From an uncultured Pelagibacteraceae bacterium (lineage in GTDB: Bacteria; Pseudomonadota; Alphaproteobacteria; Pelagibacterales; Pelagibacteraceae), in NCBI GenBank assembly GCA_902628275.1, contig CACOMI010000003.1:1-64000 (forward strand): a stretch of DNA of 64,000 bases, written 5' to 3'. Made by a program: the position numbers and the translations under genes. Of this stretch, positions 8,139 to 17,231 are shown piece by piece. Under the pieces are notes generated by a model that ran no database searches, was not told where the DNA came from, and saw nothing but the letters and a program-made list of their open reading frames with translations. How positions within the stretch are numbered: the stretch's first letter is position 1; every line of letters starts with the position of its first letter.

Positions 8139-9045
8139 AATTAAAAATAAATTATTTAGACTATCTAAAGAAGCTGTAAAATTAGAAAGACCATCTTATG
8201 AGGAATTAAATAAATACAGTTCTTTCCAAAGAAGTGAAGATAATAAATTTATACTTAGTTTTGGATCTGGAAGGTGTGGTCAAAATTGGTTTGCTAAAAT
8301 ATTTAATAGCCATACTAATTGGATAGGTACTTGTGAGAGATTTAGTGATTTTGAATCATTCTATCGATATATTAGTTATTTTAAACTGCCAATTAACAAG
8401 GAAGGATTTTTTAAACTTTTTGAACTTGCTTCAAAAAGAGACATGGCAAAATATCAAAATACATTTATTGCTTCACCTTATTTTTCTTTTGGTGTTCAAG
8501 AATTGTGTAATAGACTTTATCCAGACTATTTATTTTTCCACATACGAAATCCAGTTAAATCTGTAGAATCTTTTTATAGAAAAGGATGGTATCTAAATTT
8601 TGACGATTGTATAATTAAACAAGGCCCATCAATTGATTTTTCAAATAATTTAAGGAGAACTTTTTCCAGGATAATTCCTGATAATGAATTTTTAACTGAT
8701 TGGTATAAGTTGACCAGGATAGGAAAAATTACCTGGTTTTGGGCAACAGTTAATAAAGCTTTATATGAAGATTTCAATAAAATACAAAATATCAGCAAAT
8801 CTTTAGTGAAATTGGAAGATGTAGATCAAAATTATGAGATTTATGAACAGTTAACAAGTAAGTTCAACTTTAAAGGAATATTGTCGAAGAAACAATTTTA
8901 TAATGTAATAAACAAAGCTCCAAATAAAGGCCTAGCTCAAATGTATCATTATAAGAATTGGAGTGATTTAGAAAAAAAAGAATTTGAAAATATATTAAAA
9001 AATACTTTTCCTTATTATGATAATATTCAAACAAAAATTAAATGA
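8119..9045 (+). CDS. Sulfotransferase-fold protein, candidate phosphoramidate (or sulfo) transferase
   Basis: Cytosolic sulfotransferase-type fold by motif. FGSGRCGQNWFAKIFNSH (around residues 50-67) corresponds to the 5'-phosphosulfate loop, and FFHIRNPVKSVESFY (around 140-154) to the 3'-phosphate-binding Arg/Ser motif. Such enzymes recognise a 3'-phosphorylated nucleotide donor, classically PAPS. The adjacent pathway would make 3'-phospho-CDP-amidate, also a 3'-phosphonucleotide, so this is a natural candidate for moving phosphoramidate onto the glycan. That role is inference; no PAPS-making genes other than the kinase discussed above are in the window. It overlaps the cytidylyltransferase by 20 bp and the deacetylase by 4 bp, so the three are translationally linked. 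Confidence 0.65.
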   Translation: MKNLIYKIKNKLFRLSKEAVKLERPSYEELNKYSSFQRSEDNKFILSFGSGRCGQNWFAKIFNSHTNWIGTCERFSDFESFYRYISYFKLPINKEGFFKLFELASKRDMAKYQNTFIASPYFSFGVQELCNRLYPDYLFFHIRNPVKSVESFYRKGWYLNFDDCIIKQGPSIDFSNNLRRTFSRIIPDNEFLTDWYKLTRIGKITWFWATVNKALYEDFNKIQNISKSLVKLEDVDQNYEIYEQLTSKFNFKGILSKKQFYNVINKAPNKGLAQMYHYKNWSDLEKKEFENILKNTFPYYDNIQTKIK

Positions 9046-9968
9046 TAAATTTTATAAAAAACTTAGCCGCATCTTTTGTTCCGATCAAGTTAATAACAAA
9101 AAGTTACAATCCAATAATTTTGTATCATTCAATAGGTTTAAATTCAAAATTTAGAGATAATATAGATCATATTAATTTAGAAATTTTACAAACTCAGCTT
9201 AAAACAATTCAAAAATTTTGGAAATTTATTCCTATTGACGAATATGTTGATGTAAAAAATAAAAAAGGTCTTGCAAGCCTAACAATTGATGATGGATATA
9301 AAAATATTATAGATGAAGCATTAGAGGTATTTGAATATCTTAAAATTCCAATTACTATTTTTGTTAATTCTTCTACTTTTAAAGGAAAAATATTTTGGAG
9401 AGATAAGGTAAGATATCTTATTGATAATAATAAAGTGGATGAATTTATAAATAATTCTAATTTATTTGAAAAAAAACATTTAAATAAATTTTATTCAATT
9501 TCGAAAAATCCTATTTACAACAGTATAGAAGTAGAAAATGAAATAGATCAATTTATATTAAGAGAAAATTTAAAAATGAATAACAGATATGAATTTTGTT
9601 TTGATAATAAAGATTATTTAATTAAACACCCTCTAATAAGTTATGGAAATCATACAGCTAATCATTATGTTCTTTCTTCACTAACTAAAGAGCAACAATA
9701 TGATGAAATAATTGAATGTAAAAATTTTATAGATACAATAGATATAAATAAGTCAAAAGTATTTTCTATACCATTTGGTGGAAATAATAGTTTTAACAGT
9801 GATACATTATTAAATCTTGATGATTTGAATTATAAAACCATATTAAAAAGTACAAATGATTTAGATAGCATCTTTAGTACCAATGAGATTAATAGATTTA
9901 TGCCAAAGACATACAAAATAGAAAATACTTTAAAAAAAATGTATTTAAAAAAATTGTTAAAAGGATAA
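9042..9968 (+). CDS. Polysaccharide deacetylase family (NodB/CE4) protein
   Basis: Carbohydrate esterase family 4 hydrolase, which removes N- or O-acetyl groups from polysaccharides with a divalent metal. Visible motifs are ILYHSIG near residue 26, the metal/base pair D83-D84 in LTIDDGY, and the H204-T-A-N-H208 metal site in YGNHTANH. A hydrophobic N-terminus (NFIKNLAASFVPIKLI) could anchor it, but no signal peptidase site is clear, so location is uncertain. It overlaps the sulfotransferase-fold gene by ATGA. Deacetylation could free an amino group or hydroxyl for the modification encoded upstream, though this is only inference. Confidence 0.8.
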   Translation: MINFIKNLAASFVPIKLITKSYNPIILYHSIGLNSKFRDNIDHINLEILQTQLKTIQKFWKFIPIDEYVDVKNKKGLASLTIDDGYKNIIDEALEVFEYLKIPITIFVNSSTFKGKIFWRDKVRYLIDNNKVDEFINNSNLFEKKHLNKFYSISKNPIYNSIEVENEIDQFILRENLKMNNRYEFCFDNKDYLIKHPLISYGNHTANHYVLSSLTKEQQYDEIIECKNFIDTIDINKSKVFSIPFGGNNSFNSDTLLNLDDLNYKTILKSTNDLDSIFSTNEINRFMPKTYKIENTLKKMYLKKLLKG

Positions 9969-10000
9969 GTAAAATTATATATTTTCTTAGGGTAAAAAAA

Positions 10001-11128
10001 ATGAAAATACTCTACATATCTAAATCTATTATACCCTCAAGAACAGCAAATAGCATTCATGTAATGAAGATGTGTCAAGCACTATCCGATAATGGTCATG
10101 ATGTGGTTTTGCTAGCTCCAAATCAAAAAAAACAATATGAAAATAGTGTTTACAATGTTTATGATTATTACGGTGTAAAAAAAAATTTTTTAATAAAAAA
10201 AATTTGGCATCCAGATTTGAAAGGTGGAGCCTTATTATATTTATTAGGTATTTTTTATTATTTAATTACTAATAGGAAGTTTCAATTAGTATATGGAAGA
10301 TTTTTACATGGCTGTTATATAGCTACACTTCTTAAGAATGAAGTAATATTTGAAACTCATGAAAATGTTTCAATAATGAAAAATCATAGATTAATAATTT
10401 TTAAAAAATTAATTAAAAGTAAATATTTTAAAAAACTTATAGTTATATCTCAAGCTCTTAAAAATATTTATTTAGGAAATGGTTACTTAAATACTGAAAA
10501 AATTCAAGTAGCTCATGATGGTGCGGATGAGGTTTTAAATTTAAACAGTAAAATAAAATTACAAGGTGATGAAAAAACTTTAAAGGTTGGATATGTAGGT
10601 CATTTATATCAAGGTAGAGGTATAGAATTAATTATAGAATGTGCAAAGCGAATGAATGATGTTACTTTTCATATCGTAGGAGGTACTTATGAAGATATTA
10701 ATAAATGGAAAAAATATATAAAAAATTTGAATTTATCTAATATTTTTTTTTATGGTTTTGTGCCACCGAATGAAACTGTAAATTATCGTAATTCTTTTGA
10801 TATTTTATTAGCTTTGTATGCAAAGCAAGTCTCGGTTTTTGGTTTTAAAGATTCTGGAAATACAAGTGAATTCATGTCTCCTCTAAAAATTTTTGAATAT
10901 ATGGCACATAAAAAAGCTATAATTGCTTCAGATCTACCTGTTTTGAGAGAGGTTCTTAATTCGGAAAATTCAATACTTATAAAACCTGAAGATATAGATG
11001 ATTTAGTAAAAGCTATTTCAACTTTTAAAAAAAAGGAATATAGAGAAAAATTAGGTTCTAATGCTTTAAAAGACTTTAAAAAATATTCATGGAAACATAG
11101 AGCGGAAGGTCTTATGAGCAAAATGTAA
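10001..11128 (+). CDS. Family 4 glycosyltransferase (GT-B)
   Basis: Retaining GT-B glycosyltransferase adding a sugar to the surface polysaccharide on the cytoplasmic side. The N-terminal domain has SRTANSIHVMKMCQALSDNGHDV, an acceptor-domain opening seen in GT4 proteins. The C-terminal donor domain contains VGYVGHLYQGRGIELI, GFVPPNETVNYRNSFDILL and the E-x7-E element SEFMSPLKIFEYMAHKKAIIASD (two family-typical acidic residues). The start ATG at 10001 lies 32 bp after the deacetylase. Donor and acceptor are unknown. Confidence 0.85.
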   Translation: MKILYISKSIIPSRTANSIHVMKMCQALSDNGHDVVLLAPNQKKQYENSVYNVYDYYGVKKNFLIKKIWHPDLKGGALLYLLGIFYYLITNRKFQLVYGRFLHGCYIATLLKNEVIFETHENVSIMKNHRLIIFKKLIKSKYFKKLIVISQALKNIYLGNGYLNTEKIQVAHDGADEVLNLNSKIKLQGDEKTLKVGYVGHLYQGRGIELIIECAKRMNDVTFHIVGGTYEDINKWKKYIKNLNLSNIFFYGFVPPNETVNYRNSFDILLALYAKQVSVFGFKDSGNTSEFMSPLKIFEYMAHKKAIIASDLPVLREVLNSENSILIKPEDIDDLVKAISTFKKKEYREKLGSNALKDFKKYSWKHRAEGLMSKM

Positions 11129-11210
11129 AATAAAAGTTTGTAAATAAAGTTAATGAATTTTTATTTTATAAGTTATAAGTTTAATTTACTAGCATAAATA
11201 AGTAACGCCA

Positions 11211-12428
11211 ATGATAACTGGACTTTTTTCATTACTGATAGTTTTTACAATAGGCTTAATTTTAAGTTTTCGCTGGCGGTCTTTTCTAAACATATTTTTA
11301 TTAGCATTTTTTGTAAGGGTAATATTTATTTTTTATAATAGTTATGTAGGAGATTTGTTCGATAGTACTGCTGACGCAAGAACATACGAAAACCATGCTT
11401 GGGTTTGGGCGCAGGATGGTTTTATAAATATATTATTAAGTTATGATGGTCCTTCAGCTCATTTTGTTACTTGGCCAGTTGCACTTATTTACTCAATATT
11501 TGGAAGAAGTTTGATAATGGCAGAGTCATTAAGTTTATTATTTGGTATATTGGCTATCTTTTTAGGTTGGTATATAGCAAGAAATCTTTGGGGTGAAAAA
11601 ATTGCGATGAAAGTAGGATGGTTAGCAGCCCTATATCCACCTTTAGTGTTATATTCATGTTTGGTTATGCGAGAAACTTACATTTACTTTTTTTTATTAT
11701 TAGCTTTTTTAGGTACTTATAATTGGTCTAATTATGGAGGAAAAAAACATTTTTTTACAGCCATTTTAGGTTTTTATGCGGCAATGCATTTTCATGGGGG
11801 TATGTTTGTAGGTCTTATTGCATTTCTAGCACTTGTAGGATTTAGAACTTTTAAAAAAAGCTTTCATTCATTAAGACGTGGAAAGATAAATCTAAAATCT
11901 TCTTTTATAATTATTCTTTTAGTAATCAGCTCATCTTACTTTTTTTCAGGTAAGGTTCATGTTCCAAAATTAGGAACTATTGATGATATTTTAGATTTTT
12001 CTCGTATTACTTATATGACATCCCATACAACTAGAGGTGATGCTTCTTATCCTGAATGGTTGCAGGTAAAAAATACAACTGAACTTATTTACAAAGGTCC
12101 TCTACGTAGTATTTATTTTCTTATCTCACCTTTGCCATGGGATATTAGAAAAACAATTCATATACTCGGTTTCATTGATGGACTTATATATACTTTCATT
12201 TTACTTTCAATTTATATTAATAGAAAAAAAATTATTGAAGATCCTGGTCTAAGAAATATCTCTATAATACTTATTTGCTTTATTTTTGTATTTGCTATAG
12301 GAGTTGGTAATTTTGGAACAGGAATAAGACACAGGGCAAAATTTTTTATTGCATTTTTATTACTTATAGCTCCACTGATACCAAAGTTCTTTTTTTATCG
12401 AAAAAAAAATATTGAGTATAATAAATGA
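11211..12428 (+). CDS. Integral membrane GT-C glycosyltransferase (GT39/ArnT-like)
   Basis: Polytopic inner-membrane protein with about ten hydrophobic segments. An early extracytoplasmic loop contains DSTADARTYENHAWVWAQDG, resembling the acidic first-loop motif of polyprenyl-phosphate-sugar-dependent GT-C transferases (GT39, ArnT, RgtA-D). Another loop has YPPLVLYSCLVMRETY, common to this superfamily. It would modify lipid-linked glycan on the periplasmic side. Length (405) is shorter than ArnT (about 550). The next gene starts inside its stop (ATGA). A Wzy-type polymerase is a weaker alternative. Confidence 0.65.
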   Translation: MITGLFSLLIVFTIGLILSFRWRSFLNIFLLAFFVRVIFIFYNSYVGDLFDSTADARTYENHAWVWAQDGFINILLSYDGPSAHFVTWPVALIYSIFGRSLIMAESLSLLFGILAIFLGWYIARNLWGEKIAMKVGWLAALYPPLVLYSCLVMRETYIYFFLLLAFLGTYNWSNYGGKKHFFTAILGFYAAMHFHGGMFVGLIAFLALVGFRTFKKSFHSLRRGKINLKSSFIIILLVISSSYFFSGKVHVPKLGTIDDILDFSRITYMTSHTTRGDASYPEWLQVKNTTELIYKGPLRSIYFLISPLPWDIRKTIHILGFIDGLIYTFILLSIYINRKKIIEDPGLRNISIILICFIFVFAIGVGNFGTGIRHRAKFFIAFLLLIAPLIPKFFFYRKKNIEYNK

Positions 12429-13540
12429 AGAGAATTGTTCACATAGTAACTACATTAGGTGATGGTGGCGCTGAGCATTCATTATATAAAGTTTGTAAGT
12501 ATGATTTTTTAAACGAACATGTTGTTATTGCACTTAAAGCTCCTGGTAAATATTTTGCACCACTAAAGAAATTGGGAGTCAAAGTTTATTGTTTAAATAT
12601 GAAAAGTATTTTGTCTATTTTAAAATTTTTCTATCTAATTAAAATAATTAATTCATTAAAACCTAATGTAGTTCAAACTTGGCTTGTACATGGTGATTTT
12701 GTTGGAGGCATTGCCGCAAGATTAGCAGGAATTAAAAATATTGTGTGGAATGTTCGATACTCAAATATTGACACAGGAACTGCAAAATTATCAACAGTTT
12801 TTATTATAAGAATATTAGCAAAACTTTCGTATTTTTTACCAAAATCAATTGTAATTGTTTCAAAAAGAGCCAAAAAAACTTTTGAAAGTTTAGGTTATTG
12901 TAAAAAAAAGTTATATTTGATTCCTAATGGATATGATTTAAAGATTCTAAAACCTAATAAACTATATTTGTCACATTTTAAAAAAAAATTAAAAATAAAA
13001 AAAAATATAGCATTAATAGGAAAAGTTGCAAGATACGATCTAAGAAAAGATCATATGAATTTATTAAATGCTATTGCTTTAATTAATCATAAAAAAACAA
13101 AATTATTTTGTTTATTAATTGGTACAAATATTAATAAAAATAAAAAATTAATTGATGAAATTAAAAAATTAAAAATAAGTAATTATGTAAAATTATTAGG
13201 CCCAAATACCAATATCTCTCAGATAATGAATGGATTAGATATCCATATTCAAAGTAGCAGCACAGAAGGATTCCCCAATGTAATTGCAGAAGCTATGGCT
13301 TGCGGAACACCTTGTGTTGTAACAGATGCAGGTGATGCAGCATATATTGTTGGAAAAACTGGCTGGATAGCTCCAACAAAAAACCCCTTAAAATTAGCTA
13401 GGATGATTGAAAAAGCAATATTTCAATTAGGAAATAGAAGCTGGAGTAAAAGAATTAACAGGGCGAGATTGAGAATTAAAAAAAATTTTGGGATTAATAA
13501 AATGATTAAATCATACAATAAAGTATGGTCCAAAATTTAA
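12425..13540 (+). CDS. Family 4 glycosyltransferase
   Basis: GT-B protein with the glycan-synthesis GT4 opening VHIVTTLGDGGAEHSL (residues 5-20). VQTWLVHGDFVGGIAARLAG and NVRYSN lie in the acceptor domain. The donor-site region is LIGKVARYDLRKDHMNLLNA and the nucleotide-sugar clamp is SSSTEGFPNVIAEAMACGTPCVVTDAGD, with the conserved E-x7-E. It follows the membrane transferase with a 4-bp overlap and ends 102 bp before the UDP-glucuronate epimerase. Sugar specificity is not evident. Confidence 0.88.
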   Translation: MKRIVHIVTTLGDGGAEHSLYKVCKYDFLNEHVVIALKAPGKYFAPLKKLGVKVYCLNMKSILSILKFFYLIKIINSLKPNVVQTWLVHGDFVGGIAARLAGIKNIVWNVRYSNIDTGTAKLSTVFIIRILAKLSYFLPKSIVIVSKRAKKTFESLGYCKKKLYLIPNGYDLKILKPNKLYLSHFKKKLKIKKNIALIGKVARYDLRKDHMNLLNAIALINHKKTKLFCLLIGTNINKNKKLIDEIKKLKISNYVKLLGPNTNISQIMNGLDIHIQSSSTEGFPNVIAEAMACGTPCVVTDAGDAAYIVGKTGWIAPTKNPLKLARMIEKAIFQLGNRSWSKRINRARLRIKKNFGINKMIKSYNKVWSKI

Positions 13541-13642
13541 TAAAAAAATTGAACAAATATCATAAAAGAATTATATGATACTTTACTTCGATATTTATAT
13601 TTTCTAATTGCTTAATATAATTTGTGAATATTAAATAGTAAA

Positions 13643-14665
13643 ATGGATCATAATTTAAAAAAAATATTTATTACAGGCTCAGCTGGATTTATTGGTTTTT
13701 CTTTATGTTTAAAACTTTTAGAAAATGGTAAAAATATAGTAGGTATTGATAATCATAACAATTATTACGATCCTAAAATTAAAGATGCAAGAATTAATTT
13801 ACTCAAAAAATTTCCTAATTATAAACATTGTCGTTTGGATTTAACTGATAATGCTAGCCTAAGTAAAATTTTTGGAGAACATAAGCCTCAAATTGTGGTT
13901 AATCTTGCTGCACAAGCTGGTGTTCGTTATTCAATGCAGAATCCGTTGGCTTATATTAATAGCAATATTGTTGGATTTTCTAATATTTTAGAAAACTGCC
14001 GGCATTATAAAATTGAACATTTGGTTTATGCTAGCACTTCTAGTGTTTATGGGGCAAATACTAAAATGCCTTTTTCAGAACATGATAGTGCTAATCATCC
14101 TTTATCTGTTTATGCTGCATCAAAAAAATCAAATGAATTGATGGCACATTCTTATAGTTATCTTTATAAATTACCCACTACAGGTTTAAGGTTTTTTACT
14201 GTTTATGGTCCTTGGGGAAGACCTGATATGGCTTTATTTAAATTTACTAAATCTATTTTGAATAATGAACCAATTGACGTATTTAATTATGGTAATCATA
14301 CAAGAGATTTTACTTATATTGATGATATTGTTGAGGGGGTAATGAAAACTCTTTATAGCCCTGCGACCCCTAACCCAAATTGGAAAAGTGATAAACCAGA
14401 TGCTGCAAATAGTTTGTCTCCTTGGTGTATCTACAATATAGGTAATAACAAACCAGTCAAATTGATGGAATACATTGATGCATTAGAGAAAGCTTTAGGT
14501 AAAAAAGCAAAAATAAATTTTTTACCATTACAACCAGGCGATGTTCCAGATACTTTTGCAAATGTAGAAAATTTAAAAGATAGTTTTAATTATCAACCAT
14601 CAACAACTGTTATTGATGGAATTTCCAAGTTTGTTAAATGGTACAAAGAATATTATAAATTGTGA
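13643..14665 (+). CDS. UDP-glucuronate 4-epimerase
   Basis: Interconverts UDP-glucuronate and UDP-galacturonate, supplying acidic sugars. Rossmann motif ITGSAGFIG (10-18), FDNHNNYYD-like loop ([16 protein letters not shown] at 35-50), [13 protein letters not shown], catalytic S133/S134 in ASTSSVYG and Y157-x-x-x-K161. The stretch [21 protein letters not shown] and the 340-residue length are hallmarks of the bacterial CapI/LpsL group. The inserted [19 protein letters not shown] loop is likewise typical. The following dehydrogenase begins at a GTG overlapping this gene's TGA, so the two uronic-acid enzymes are coupled. Confidence 0.9.
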   Translation: MDHNLKKIFITGSAGFIGFSLCLKLLENGKNIVGIDNHNNYYDPKIKDARINLLKKFPNYKHCRLDLTDNASLSKIFGEHKPQIVVNLAAQAGVRYSMQNPLAYINSNIVGFSNILENCRHYKIEHLVYASTSSVYGANTKMPFSEHDSANHPLSVYAASKKSNELMAHSYSYLYKLPTTGLRFFTVYGPWGRPDMALFKFTKSILNNEPIDVFNYGNHTRDFTYIDDIVEGVMKTLYSPATPNPNWKSDKPDAANSLSPWCIYNIGNNKPVKLMEYIDALEKALGKKAKINFLPLQPGDVPDTFANVENLKDSFNYQPSTTVIDGISKFVKWYKEYYKL

Positions 14666-15942
14666 GTAAATTAAATAAAAATACAAAACTAGCTGTTATT
14701 GGATTAGGTTATGTTGGCCTACCGCTTGCTTTGGAATTTGCAAAAAAACGGGCAGTAGTTGGTTTTGATATTAAAGAGGAAAGAATAAAAGAATTAAAAT
14801 CAGGATTAGATAAAAATTTGGAAATAAATGAAAAAGAAATTCAATCTATTAAACAAATATTTTTTACCAACAACGAAGAGGATCTTAAATCAGCAAATAT
14901 TTTCATAGTAACTGTTCCTACGCCTATTGATGATTTTAAAAAACCAGATTTAAAACCTTTGTTCAAGGCAACAGAAATTATTGGTAAGGTCATTAAGAAA
15001 AATGATTTAATTATATATGAGTCTACAGTCTACCCAGGTTGTATTGAAGAGCAATGTGTTCCTTTACTTGAAAAAATATCAGGATATCAGTTTAATAGAG
15101 ATTTTTTTTGTGGTTATAGTCCCGAGCGTATTAATCCAGGCGATAAAGATCATACAGTTTCAAACATAAAAAAAATTACATCAGGATCAACCCCAGAAAT
15201 TGCAAAATTTGTAGACGATTTGTATAATGAAATTGTAATAGTGGGGACCCACAAGGCTCCAAGTATAAAAGTTGCAGAGGCAGCTAAAGTTATTGAAAAT
15301 ACACAGCGTGATTTAAATATTGCTTTAATAAACGAACTTTCAATATTTTTTAGTAAAATTAATATTGATACTCAAGCAGTATTAGAAGCTGCAGGAAGTA
15401 AATGGAATTTTTTAAATTTTAAACCAGGCTTAGTTGGTGGACATTGTATTGGAGTTGATCCCTATTATCTTACTCACAAAGCTGAAAGTATAGGTTATGA
15501 GCCCAAAATTATTTTAGCTGGAAGAGAAATTAATGATAATATGGGCAAATTTGTATCAAATCAGCTAATTGAAACAATGAAAAAAAAAAGAATTGAAATT
15601 TTTGGATCTAAAATTTTAATAATGGGTTTAACTTTCAAAGAAAATTGCGCAGATACAAGAAATTCTGGAGTTAAAAATGTAATTAAAGAATTAAATATCA
15701 AAAATTGCAAGTTAGATCTGTATGATCCTTGGGCTGACCCTGAGGATATAAAAAAAATTTATGGTATTTCTCCTATATCAGAATTACAGGAAAATACCTA
15801 TGATGGAATTTTAATTGCTGTAGCACATGATAAATTTAAATCTTTAGGAATAAAAACTATTTCAAATTTATGTAAAAAAAATCATGTAATTTATGATTTA
15901 AAATATTTATTTCCTTTAAGTAAAGTTGATTTAAGATTGTAA
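14662..15942 (+). CDS. Nucleotide-sugar 6-dehydrogenase, UDP-HexNAc type (TviB/WbpA-like)
   Basis: NAD-dependent four-electron oxidation of a UDP-sugar C6 alcohol to a uronic acid. N-terminal [15 protein letters not shown] (12-26), TVPTP and ESTVYPG, the SPERINPGD motif, [19 protein letters not shown], and catalytic C262 in [12 protein letters not shown]. The latter two, together with the C-terminal domain pattern [14 protein letters not shown], place it with UDP-N-acetylglucosamine/galactosamine dehydrogenases rather than UDP-glucose dehydrogenase; substrate remains inference. The GTG start is chosen because it overlaps the upstream TGA and immediately precedes the conserved N-terminus. Confidence 0.88.
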   Translation: MSKLNKNTKLAVIGLGYVGLPLALEFAKKRAVVGFDIKEERIKELKSGLDKNLEINEKEIQSIKQIFFTNNEEDLKSANIFIVTVPTPIDDFKKPDLKPLFKATEIIGKVIKKNDLIIYESTVYPGCIEEQCVPLLEKISGYQFNRDFFCGYSPERINPGDKDHTVSNIKKITSGSTPEIAKFVDDLYNEIVIVGTHKAPSIKVAEAAKVIENTQRDLNIALINELSIFFSKINIDTQAVLEAAGSKWNFLNFKPGLVGGHCIGVDPYYLTHKAESIGYEPKIILAGREINDNMGKFVSNQLIETMKKKRIEIFGSKILIMGLTFKENCADTRNSGVKNVIKELNIKNCKLDLYDPWADPEDIKKIYGISPISELQENTYDGILIAVAHDKFKSLGIKTISNLCKKNHVIYDLKYLFPLSKVDLRL

Positions 15943-15968
15943 ATTCAATTTGTAAAATTGAGACTATA

Positions 15969-17120
15969 GTGGAAAAAAAATTTAAAATTTTTCGAGTAAC
16001 AACAAAACCTATTGCACTTAAAATTCTTCTAAAGGGACAACTAAAATTTATTAATAAGTATCATGATGTAATTGCAGTTTCAAGTCCAGGAAAAGAACTT
16101 AAGGATATTAAAAATCAAGAGGGTACTAGAATCATTGCACTGAAAATGAATCGGAATATATCTCCAATAAAAGATTTGGTTTCACTAATAAATATGATCA
16201 GAATTTTAAAAAAAGAGAGACCAGATGTGGTACACTCTCATACACCAAAAGCTGGTTTAATTTCTATGCTGGCTTCAGCATTATGTGGGATTCCAAACAG
16301 ATTACATACTGTAGGAGGTCTTCCTTTAATGGAAACTAAAGGTTTTAAGAGAAAAATTCTTTTACAAGTTGAATGGTTAACTTATAAATGCTCTACCAAA
16401 ATATTTTCAAACTCTTTTGGGTTAAAAAAATTTATTTTAAAAAATATAAAAATTCCTAAGGATAAAATTACTATATTGGGATCTGGTAGTACAAATGGGA
16501 TAGATACTAAATATTTTGATAGAACGAATAAAATTTATAAATCCTCTCTTAAAATAAAAAAAGAATTGGGCTTGAATAAAATGTTTTCATTTATTTTCAT
16601 TGGACGTTTTGTAAAAGATAAAGGAATTGACGAATTAATTGAAGCATTCTGTAAGATTAATTTAAAATATAAATTTACTAGATTATTATTAATAGGCTGG
16701 GAAGAAAATTTAAATCCTATTTCTAATAAGGTAAAAAAAATTATAAAGTCTAAAAATTCTATAATTAATTTAGGGTTTAAAAAAGATATTCGCTCTTTTC
16801 TAGTCGCAAGTGATTGTCATGTATTACCATCATATAGAGAAGGGTTTCCAAATGTAGTATTGCAAGCTGGTTGTATGAAAATCCCTTCAATTGTTTCAAA
16901 TATAAATGGTTGTAATGAGATTATTCAAAACAAAGTTAATGGACTGTACATAAAACCTAAAAATATTCAAAGTCTTTACTTAGCAATGGAAAAAATATTA
17001 CTAAACAAAAATTTAGCTAGATCACTAGCAAAAAACTCTAGACAAAATATAACTAAAAGATTTAGACAAGATAAGATTCACAATGAAATATTGTCATTTT
17101 ATTCCACTTTAAAAAAATAA
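15969..17120 (+). CDS. Family 4 glycosyltransferase
   Basis: GT-B glycosyltransferase. VVHSHTPKAGLISMLASALCGIPNRLHTVGGLPLM is a common acceptor-domain block in capsule and O-antigen GT4 enzymes. GSTNGIDTKYFD, FIFIGRFVKDKGIDELIEAF and the clamp LPSYREGFPNVVLQAGCM follow; the usual second Glu-containing segment (EAMA) is LQAGCM here, so the second acidic residue of E-x7-E is replaced. A GTG start at 15969 is used because it gives the full N-terminal strand and lies 26 bp after the dehydrogenase. Donor likely one of the uronic or amino sugars made by neighbours. Confidence 0.85.
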   Translation: MEKKFKIFRVTTKPIALKILLKGQLKFINKYHDVIAVSSPGKELKDIKNQEGTRIIALKMNRNISPIKDLVSLINMIRILKKERPDVVHSHTPKAGLISMLASALCGIPNRLHTVGGLPLMETKGFKRKILLQVEWLTYKCSTKIFSNSFGLKKFILKNIKIPKDKITILGSGSTNGIDTKYFDRTNKIYKSSLKIKKELGLNKMFSFIFIGRFVKDKGIDELIEAFCKINLKYKFTRLLLIGWEENLNPISNKVKKIIKSKNSIINLGFKKDIRSFLVASDCHVLPSYREGFPNVVLQAGCMKIPSIVSNINGCNEIIQNKVNGLYIKPKNIQSLYLAMEKILLNKNLARSLAKNSRQNITKRFRQDKIHNEILSFYSTLKK

Positions 17121-17231
17121 TAATATTTAAAGATACATATTAAAATGTAATTTTAATAATTTATATTAGCAAGTGGTTTACTGACTTTTATAATAATAAA
17201 AATATGATATTTATAAAAATAAAATATACCA

